Positions 25,901-30,576 of a DNA stretch of 39,715 nucleotides are shown here, piece by piece (within the stretch, counting starts at the first letter, position 1; each line of letters opens with the position of its first letter). The DNA is from Planctomycetota bacterium (GTDB taxonomy: Bacteria > Planctomycetota > UBA1135 > GCA-002686595): contig JAJDET010000267.1 of the NCBI GenBank assembly GCA_029259655.1, forward strand, positions 1 through 39,715, given 5' to 3'. The notes below the pieces were generated by a model. That model searched no databases, was not told the DNA's origin, and was given only the letters and a program-made list of their open reading frames with translations. Both the position numbers and the translations under genes were made by a program.

Positions 25901-26750
25901 CTGCGCCGCGCGTCCCGATGAAGACGCCGGTCGCGCCATCGCGCAGCGCCTCGGGTGTGATGCCGCCGCGCTCGAGCGCCTCCCAGGTGAGCTCAAGGAG
26001 GATTCGCTGTTGAGGATCGAGCTGCGCGGCTTCGCGTGGAGAGACACCGAAGAACCGCGCGTCGAAGAGGTCGACGCCCTCGACGAAGCCGCCGTAGCGC
26101 GTGTACATCTTGCCCGGCGCGCTCCGATCCGGATCGTAGAAGCGGTCGACGGGCCAACGTCCTGCGGGCACTTCCCCGATCGCATCCAGTCCCTCCACCT
26201 GCAGGCGCCAGAACGCCTCCAGGTCGCGGGCGCCGGGGAACCGCCCCGCCATTCCGACGATCGCGATCGGCTCGTGGCGCGCGTCATCGAGGGCTCGCAG
26301 GCGCGCAGCCTGTTCGGAGGCGAGCCTCACGAGCTCCTCGCGCGAGAGCGTCGCCGGATCGGCCTCGGTCCCGTTCTCCAGTGGGTGCGCAGGCGTGATG
26401 ACGACGTCAGTCACGTCCCTGAAAGACAGCAGCACGGTGAGCAGGTAGTCCGCGAGGAGCTCGGGGGTCGAGCAGTCGAAGAGCAGGGTCGACGAGAGCT
26501 CGCAGGAGAGTCTCTGCTCCAGCCTCAGCTTGAAGTCGACGGCGCGCAGGGAGTCGAAGCCCAGCTCGAAGAACTCGTCTGTGGGGTCGATCACCTCGTC
26601 CGGCTCGAACCCGAGGAAGACCACGATCTCCGCGCCCAGCCACTGGACGAGGCGGCGGCGCTTCTCGCTCGCCGGCGCCTCGTTCAGCGCCCGGAGGAAG
26701 TCCTCGTCCGGGGCGAACTCGACACCGTCCGACGGCGGGGGGGCCGACAT
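19965..26750 (-). CDS. Fully reducing type I polyketide synthase, ACP-KS-AT-DH-ER-KR-ACP
   Basis: The 2261-aa protein contains, in order: N-terminal ACP (LGFDSL, Ser67); KS (about 160-580; DTACSSS with Cys331, His466 in VEAHGTGT, His504 in KTNIGHAEP); AT (about 683-1000; GHSIGE with Ser773, HAFHSP at 873-878, the malonyl-CoA type); DH (about 1042-1320; HEVFGHVIVP with His1076, and DACFQ with Asp1241); ER (about 1550-1870; AAAGGVGQAA nucleotide site); KR (about 1880-2060; TGGTGALG, Tyr2023, Asn2027); and ACP (LDMGIDSLLAVDL, Ser2187). All catalytic residues I can check are present, so the module should add one fully saturated two-carbon unit. The N-terminal ACP is well placed to receive the acyl group from the divergent acyl-AMP ligase. 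The C-terminal ACP hands over to the first C domain of the overlapping NRPS. A 202-bp element now lies 4 bp upstream of the ATG. Confidence 0.95.
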   Translation of the reverse strand: MSAPPPSDGVEFAPDEDFLRALNEAPASEKRRRLVQWLGAEIVVFLGFEPDEVIDPTDEFFELGFDSLRAVDFKLRLEQRLSCELSSTLLFDCSTPELLADYLLTVLLSFRDVTDVVITPAHPLENGTEADPATLSREELVRLASEQAARLRALDDARHEPIAIVGMAGRFPGARDLEAFWRLQVEGLDAIGEVPAGRWPVDRFYDPDRSAPGKMYTRYGGFVEGVDLFDARFFGVSPREAAQLDPQQRILLELTWEALERGGITPEALRDGATGVFIGTRGADYFQGQTGWHPNDADTYYATGNSSSTMAGRLSYWLGLDGPCFALDTACSSSLVALHEACRSLREGESLTALAGGVNLVLDPFGTIAICKASMLSEDGRCKTFDARADGYVRSEGCGMLVLKRLSRARADGDRVFALVRGTSVNQDGASGGLTVPSTRAQERVIRGALADARVEPCEIDYVEAHGTGTSLGDPLEVAALDVVFGPGRSDALVVGSVKTNIGHAEPAAGIAGLLRTVLMLQHGSIPRLLHLGDRNPHIPWDETVIDVPTELRPWPERGGRRMAGINSFGFSGTNAHVVVEEAPDTASMPSSEPRAELLPLSAHSPDALRELAAAYRDRLTTADAPPAGNVCFTAGTGRAHFAHRAGIVGADAGELAERLEVLARDGAAPALGRASGSTPRIAFLYTGQGSQTPGMGRELFEGEPVFRSALLACAAELRRHLEVPLLDVLYGDRGELLDRTDYTQPALFALQYALGELWASWGVRPDWVLGHSIGEYAAAQRAGVFSFEDACALVAARGRLMVERTDPGAMAAVFADAEDLEVELRTHAGRLAIAAYNCDARVVLSGATELVHGVTEGLRQRGIRSEPLDVSHAFHSPLMEPMLEEFEAVAKRVRYHEPELGFVSNLDPGPAGGAIARAGYWVRHVREPVRFQEGMRALAGEGCDVLLEVGPAPVLLGMAKRFLDLPDAAWLPSMRPGHGERARMLESASDLYVRGVDLEWKELSAGVPRTRIDLPTYPFQRERYWIEAHAGSARGDDPDAHPLLGSPVSVAVLDRGEVLYESHLAQDSPSFLADHEVFGHVIVPGAAYVEWALAAGARTSSGATWEVSGLRIEAALELGEAELRVQLVLEPAQADGSRAFRVCSLGTDGSWTVHARGTLAQGQADTSGETVDVDSLHARVAGGIDIEEYYAALAGMGLCYGPAFRALAGLRVEEDEALAHVRLGEHSRADRFVVHPALLDACFQSCGVLAGDLDEDETYLPVGIEGFHCDGPLGDEVWCRARPRAGADEENSRVLAFDLELFDPRGIRMAAVRGLELLRTRRSALASSSDALALWSHEVKWQHAGAADGAGAIAAGGAWLVLADGGVLAAKLTALLEARGAVVLTVTRGEVPAGDPKAWGRVMERFRDAGPRRAVVNLWPLDTNALRESLELFQALASFPGGSSPRVWFVTRGAVAAAAGSERLALEGAGVHGLVATALLEHPTLRPACLDLDPVAEEDEAARLLEELAADPAETRIARRAGERRVPRLTRSSPARVERPASFALRTTEYGVLDKLAPVPTTRRAPGPGEVEVVVSAAALNFKDVLFALGLLRDFTGIDRALEQPLGLECAGRIARLGPGDAKGWQVSDEVVVAAPDCMASHVTVPAHALMRRPSGLTAVEAAALPTVFLTARHALLRCAKLAAGERVLIHAAAGGVGQAAIQVAQSVGAIVYATASPAKWSLLASQGVEHVFHSRTTDFAREIRELTNAAGVDVCLNSLGGETIRKSLEVLGENGRFVDIGKIDVWSAERVRELRPDVAYSTFDMAEVLGADTELFQSMLGDLSEAFALGEHRPIGVRSFPVREATSAFRELAQGRHVGKLVVDFGREAGFRVRGDASYLITGGTGALGLHIAAFLVERGASNLVLAARREPGESARAAIGALEENGAEVRVAALDVSDRGAVQDLVASLELPLAGVVHAAGLLEDGTLSNLTWERFERVLRPKVDGALHLHEATLSAPLDFFVCFSSMASMVGSTGQGAYSAANAVLDALAHDRRARGLPALTICWGPWSGGGMATESEEANRARFAELGLGSITPEQGCSAFERLLADPETPPVVGILPVDWNRYLSVFHGEAPPYFEALSEAGGGSGEDDRAILATLEGCAPEELYGLVLEFLRDQLARVMGYASGDEVDPGQSFLDMGIDSLLAVDLRNRLEATLEVEIPVTLVFDHPNLAALAELLVGQLAARREDGDDALLSEIEGLSDEEVERELATGGEDG

Positions 26751-26754
26751 GACC

Positions 26755-26956
26755 CTAGCCCGGACTATTCATGAGCCGCGAGGCAGGACGCCTCGATTCG
26801 GTTCCTGCCGGTACTTTGCGCGTGCCGGCCCCGCAGGCGACCTTGACAGGTCGTCGAGGACGCCGGTGCGTGCAAAGTGCCGGCAGGGGCCGAAAGGCCG
26901 GCGCAGCCGGCCGTTCGTGGTGTTCGGTCCGCGTGGTCATGAATAATCCGGGCTAG
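26755..26956. mobile_element. 202-bp MITE-like palindromic element inserted between the FcoT and PKS genes
   Basis: The ends CTAGCCCGGACTATTCATGA and TCATGAATAATCCGGGCTAG form 20-bp terminal inverted repeats with one mismatch. Inner segments also pair: CCTGCCGGTACTTTGC near 26810 against GCAAAGTGCCGGCAGG near 26875-26890. The whole element can therefore fold as a long imperfect hairpin. It encodes no transposase. CTAG is present at both outer ends; the FcoT stop TAG lies in one of them and the PKS ATG begins 4 bp beyond the other. Removing one CTAG plus the element would leave TAG-GGTC-ATG, a normal tight operon junction, so CTAG is probably the target duplication. The family is undetermined; an IS1380-like parent is only a guess. 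See 7509-7599 for the shorter relative. Confidence 0.8.
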
Positions 26957-27516
26957 GCTCCGGTAGAGGCCTCGCTTCCGGCGGGACTGCCGCCGGAACA
27001 GACAGCGCGATCCACGATCGCCAGGAGGATGTCCCCCCAGGCCGATCCTCCCGAGCCGTCCTCGAACTCGCAACGCGTCTTGACCAGCACGAACTTCGAG
27101 CGCTGGTTCGCCGCGAGGATCGACACCGTTCCCCGGAAACGCGCCGGGTCGAGGGGCCGCTTGAACTTGCTGGAGAAGTCGTGAATGAGGACGTCCGGCA
27201 GCTGCCGAGCCAGGTACTCCTCGATCGTCATCGCGCTGAACTCGGGCGTGATCCCGCTCACCACGCACTGCGCCATCAGCAGATAGACGAGCTGGTTGTA
27301 GCAGATGTTGAACTCGACGGAGTTGAAGTGCCCGGTGTCGTCGATGTAGCAGGAGTCGGGAATCCCCATGTCGCCGCTGATGCGCGCGACGAACTCCTCG
27401 CCGTTCTCCGAGACCTCGACGGTCGCCCGTTCGAGGTAGCGACAGTGCTCCTTGTAGGGAGCCAGGACCGCGTCACGGAGCTCGAGCTCCACCGGAATAC
27501 TTCGCACCGCGCTCAT
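26953..27516 (-). CDS. fcoT: FcoT/ScoD-like hotdog-fold protein (glycine addition / thioesterase step of isonitrile acyl synthesis)
   Basis: This 187-aa protein matches the FcoT (Rv0098) family in length and in the block TGHFNSVEFNICYNQL (61-76), with Tyr27 in CRYLER and GDMGIPDSCYIDD before it. In isonitrile lipopeptide pathways the homolog ScoD adds glycine to an alpha,beta-unsaturated acyl-ACP and releases the N-carboxymethyl-3-amino acid that ScoE oxidises. The gene overlaps the oxygenase gene by ATGA and has GGAGG 9 nt upstream of its ATG. Its last residues form a short low-complexity tail, and the stop TAG lies in the outer CTAG of the 202-bp element. That stop would persist if the element were absent. 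Assignment rests on family pattern plus the neighbouring oxygenase and acyl-AMP ligase; plain fatty acyl thioesterase activity is the alternative. Confidence 0.85.
   Translation of the reverse strand: MSAVRSIPVELELRDAVLAPYKEHCRYLERATVEVSENGEEFVARISGDMGIPDSCYIDDTGHFNSVEFNICYNQLVYLLMAQCVVSGITPEFSAMTIEEYLARQLPDVLIHDFSSKFKRPLDPARFRGTVSILAANQRSKFVLVKTRCEFEDGSGGSAWGDILLAIVDRAVCSGGSPAGSEASTGA
26958..26961 (-). promoter_or_regulatory. Orphaned Shine-Dalgarno (GGAG), probably the former ribosome site of the PKS
   Basis: On the minus strand the FcoT gene ends with GGAG just before its stop. With the 202-bp element and one CTAG removed, this GGAG would stand 9 nt before the PKS ATG. In the present sequence it is about 210 nt away, and the ATG is preceded by element end sequence with no comparable purine-rich site. 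Confidence 0.4.
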
Positions 27517-28445
27517 TCGTAGAGCCTCCCTCTGGCCTCGTCCGCGTAGAAGGGCAATCCGTCGTACACACCGATCCGGTAGCTGACGCTCGGCTCCCCC
27601 GGCGGGGTCTCCGACGCGCGGTGGACGACCTGCCGGTTGTCCCACAAGAGGATGTCCCCGAGCTCCCAGGGCTGAAAGTGAACGTGCTCGTCGCGTTCGA
27701 TGAAGTCGAAGAGCTCGCCGATGACGCGCAGGCTCTCGTTGCGCTCGAGCTCCGCCAGCCCCACCGTAAAACCGCGGCTGACATACAGGCACCGGGCCCC
27801 GGTGGCCGGGTGCGTGATCACCGTCGGGTGCGTGACCGTCGGCGTCAGCGCACCGAACTCCTCGAGGATCTCGGTGATCGACTTGTCCACGTCCTCGGGC
27901 GTGATCTTGTACCGCCACTTCGCCTCGTGGACGGCGCGCGTCCCCTCCGCGAGGGCCCTGAGGCCCTCCGGCAACGCCGCATTGACGGCCTCCATGTCGA
28001 TGTAATTCGTCCCGCGCCGGCCCGACGGCACCTGCTGCGGCGAGACCATCGTCATGGGCAGCGGCTCCTCGAAGAACTGGTAGTCCGAATGCCAGTACCG
28101 GCCCGTCCCCGCCACACCGACTTTCTCCCCGTTCAGGGGGCGGTTGGAGGACACGAAGATCTCCGGGTGATCCGGGTGGTGGTAGTTCTCCTGGAAGTAG
28201 ATCTGCGGCTGGCCGAGCGCGGCGGCGAACGCGATGTACTCGGTCGTGGAGAGCTCCTGGCCGTGGAAGACGACGAGCTTCTCTCCGTGCACGAGGGCGC
28301 GGATCTCGGCCGCCGTCTCCGCGTCGGTCTCGCGGACGTCGAAGTCCAGGACCTCCACCCCCAACGAGCCGTTCGGGGTCGGGCGTGACTCGAGCACCGC
28401 GGCGCGCGCGGCCTCGCCTTCTTGATCGCCGGAAGAACGTTGCAT
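27513..28445 (-). CDS. ScoE-like Fe(II)/2-oxoglutarate oxygenase (TauD family), putative isonitrile synthase
   Basis: The 310-aa TauD-fold enzyme carries the metal triad H119-x-D121 (YWHSDYQ) and H275 (DNRQVVHRA), plus the 2-oxoglutarate/substrate Arg290 (YRIGV). Spacing agrees with what I recall for ScoE: H132, D134, H295 and R310 map at constant offsets. Tyr122, Arg144 and Lys180 fall where I recall ScoE substrate residues Tyr135, Arg157 and Lys193. This recall should be checked by alignment. ScoE turns an N-carboxymethyl-3-amino acid into a 3-isocyano acid by two rounds of oxidation with loss of CO2. The gene heads the minus-strand operon and overlaps the FcoT gene by ATGA, which strongly favours the isonitrile role over taurine or other TauD substrates. 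No strong Shine-Dalgarno precedes the ATG. Confidence 0.8.
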   Translation of the reverse strand: MQRSSGDQEGEAARAAVLESRPTPNGSLGVEVLDFDVRETDAETAAEIRALVHGEKLVVFHGQELSTTEYIAFAAALGQPQIYFQENYHHPDHPEIFVSSNRPLNGEKVGVAGTGRYWHSDYQFFEEPLPMTMVSPQQVPSGRRGTNYIDMEAVNAALPEGLRALAEGTRAVHEAKWRYKITPEDVDKSITEILEEFGALTPTVTHPTVITHPATGARCLYVSRGFTVGLAELERNESLRVIGELFDFIERDEHVHFQPWELGDILLWDNRQVVHRASETPPGEPSVSYRIGVYDGLPFYADEARGRLYE

Positions 28446-28608
28446 CAGAATGCAGATGTCGACACGTCACCAGCGCTCCCCACCAGGCGCTCTCGTGTCC
28501 GTTTGCCGCTACTTTCGCCCGGTTGTTCTAATGGGTCTGAACCCATCGGGCGAGGCAGCGCCACACACGGCGCACACGGTCCGGCCAGGGGAGGGGCCAG
28601 CCAATATT
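28446..28608. promoter_or_regulatory. Divergent promoter region of the biosynthetic cluster
   Basis: These 163 bp separate the oxygenase operon (minus strand) from the acyl-AMP ligase gene (plus strand), so they should hold both promoters. A GGGGAGGGG purine run about 12 nt before ATG 28609 serves the ligase. I could not place convincing -35/-10 boxes. The only ordered element is the palindrome listed separately. Confidence 0.5.
28531..28546. promoter_or_regulatory. Operator-like palindrome ATGGGT-CTGA-ACCCAT
   Basis: A perfect 6-bp inverted repeat with a 4-bp spacer lies in the centre of the divergent intergenic region. Outer segments CGCCCGG (28516-28522) and TCGGGCG (28546-28552) also pair in part. 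The position and symmetry suit a dimeric repressor or activator controlling both transcripts. No regulator gene is present nearby to name as a partner. Confidence 0.4.
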
Positions 28609-30189
28609 ATGAACGAACATCCGGTTTCAGCGGGAACTTTGGGGGACATACCCCGCAAGAACGCCGCGCTCCGGGGAGACGCGCCCGCCCTCGTCTTCGA
28701 GAACCGCACCACGACCTACAGGCAGCTCGACGAGGCGACTCACGTCGTCGCGCAGGCACTCCTTGCAGAAGACCTACATCCGGGCAGCCGCGTGGCCATC
28801 CTCGCGAAGGACTCGGACCGCACGTTCGAGCTCGTTCTCGGCTGCGCGAAGGCAGGTGCGGTTTCGCTCGGTATCAACTGGCGACTCGTCGACCGTGAGA
28901 TCGGGTTCATCCTCGATGACAGCGGTGCCGAGATCCTGTTCATCGGATCCGAATTTCTGGACAAGATCGGGACCTGTTCGGGGAACCGGCGCATCGTCGT
29001 CCTGGATGCCGACGACCACGACGACCACCCTGCGTACGGGTCGTGGCTCGACGGGCACGAAGCCGTCGACCCGGCGATCGAGGTGACTCCGGACGACATC
29101 GCCGTCCAGATGTACACGAGCGGGACGACCGGGCTGCCGAAGGGCGTCCAGCTCGCGCACCGGAGCTTCTTCGCGGTCGTCGACTCGTTGAGGACCGCAG
29201 GCGACGAGTGGATCGGCTGGCGTCCCGGGGACGTGAGTCTCCTCAACATCCCGGCCTTCCACATCGGCGGACTGTGGTGGGCGATGACCGGGCTCGCCGC
29301 GGGAGCGACCAACGTCGTGATGGACGCGTTCGCCGGCTGGAAGCTCCTCGAGTTGATCGAGCGGCACCGCGTCACGAAGGTCTGCATGGTTCCCGCGATG
29401 ATCCAGATGGCGCTCTCGGAACCCAACGCGAACGAGGTCGACCTCTCCTCCCTCGAGCACATCGTGTACGGCGGCGCCCCGATCCCCCGCAGCCTCCTCG
29501 AACGGGCCCTCGATGTCTTCGGATGCCGCTTCGCGCAGATCTACGGCCTCACGGAGACCGGCAACACGGCGGTCTGCCTTCGGCCGGAGGACCACGACGA
29601 CCTCGAGAGCCCGCGGCTGAAGGCGGCCGGCAAGCCTTACCCCGGCGTGTCGATCCGGTGCATCGACGGCGAGGGGAATGCGCTGGCCCCCGGCGAGGTG
29701 GGAGAGATCTGCATCCACTCGCCGGCCAACATGGTCGGCTACTGGAACCGGCCCGACGCGACGGCGGAGACGCTCGTCGACGGCTGGATCCACACGGGCG
29801 ACGCGGGCTTCCTCGACGAGGACGGCTACGTCTACGTCCACGACCGCGTGAAGGACATGATCATCTACGCCGGGGAGAACATCTATCCGGCGGAGGTCGA
29901 GAGCGTCCTGTGCGGTCATCCTGGAGTCTCCGAGGCCGCGGTGATCGGGATCCCGGACGACCGCTGGGGAGAGCTCGTCAAGGCGATCGTCGTTCGGCAC
30001 ACGTGCGAGGGCACGCCCCCCGTTCGCACGCGCGAGCTCCTGGCTCACGCGCGCGGCCAGCTCGCGGACTTCAAGGTCCCGCAGTCCGTCGACTTCGTCG
30101 AGGCTCTGCCCCGCACCCCGAGCGGGAAGATCCAGAAGGCGGTGCTGCGCGCGCCCTACTGGGAAGGACGCGAGCGCCAGGTCAACTGA
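28609..30189 (+). CDS. Acyl-AMP ligase (FadD10/ScoC-like, ANL superfamily)
   Basis: The 526-aa protein has all ANL motifs: YTSGTTGLPKGV (169-180), IYGLTETGN, GWIHTGDAGFLDEDGY, VKDMIIYAGENIYPAEVE and the C-terminal catalytic Lys507 in RTPSGKIQK. The ATG at 28609 is chosen for the purine-rich site upstream and because family similarity begins right after it. In isonitrile lipopeptide clusters the homolog activates a fatty acid, and later the isocyano acid, and loads it on an acyl carrier protein. No free carrier protein gene is found here, so the N-terminal ACP of the PKS is the likely acceptor. The gene is divergent from the oxygenase operon across a 163-bp region. An ordinary acyl-CoA ligase is the alternative if the gene is not part of the cluster. 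Confidence 0.85.
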   Translation: MNEHPVSAGTLGDIPRKNAALRGDAPALVFENRTTTYRQLDEATHVVAQALLAEDLHPGSRVAILAKDSDRTFELVLGCAKAGAVSLGINWRLVDREIGFILDDSGAEILFIGSEFLDKIGTCSGNRRIVVLDADDHDDHPAYGSWLDGHEAVDPAIEVTPDDIAVQMYTSGTTGLPKGVQLAHRSFFAVVDSLRTAGDEWIGWRPGDVSLLNIPAFHIGGLWWAMTGLAAGATNVVMDAFAGWKLLELIERHRVTKVCMVPAMIQMALSEPNANEVDLSSLEHIVYGGAPIPRSLLERALDVFGCRFAQIYGLTETGNTAVCLRPEDHDDLESPRLKAAGKPYPGVSIRCIDGEGNALAPGEVGEICIHSPANMVGYWNRPDATAETLVDGWIHTGDAGFLDEDGYVYVHDRVKDMIIYAGENIYPAEVESVLCGHPGVSEAAVIGIPDDRWGELVKAIVVRHTCEGTPPVRTRELLAHARGQLADFKVPQSVDFVEALPRTPSGKIQKAVLRAPYWEGRERQVN

Positions 30190-30576
30190 GTGAAGCCTGG
30201 CGGGTGGCGACGTCCTCGACGAGGGTGACGTCGATGCGGAGCGAGGACACGGCCGTCGCGCCCTTCCACGGCTACGCGTTGATCGCCGCGCTCGAGGGAG
30301 CACAGCTCGGAGCTCCGACCACGCACCTCCCGGTCGTGTGCGGCGTCGGCCACTCTCAGGGAAACGGCATCCCCGCCCGGAACGAGACCCTCTCGGTCCA
30401 GTACGGCTTCCTCGCGCGCGCGCGCTCGGGCTGGCTCGCCGAGGGGCGCGGTCCGGCTCCGGGCGGGGACTCGTTCGCCCCGCTTCCCCCCCATTCGCGT
30501 ATCGATCCGGGTCGCAGTGGATGGTTGCATTGGCCGGTGTGTTCCCAACCCCGGCCCTCTCCTCCGGAGATGTCCC
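30190..30576 (+). other. 387-bp intergenic stretch, nothing assigned
   Basis: The gap follows the ligase stop and runs to the pentaheme cytochrome ATG. It includes GGAGA 7 nt before that ATG. One plus-strand frame from 30234 stays open, but it runs deep into the cytochrome gene and is not supported as a gene. No RNA gene, repeat or clear terminator was recognised. Confidence 0.4.
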
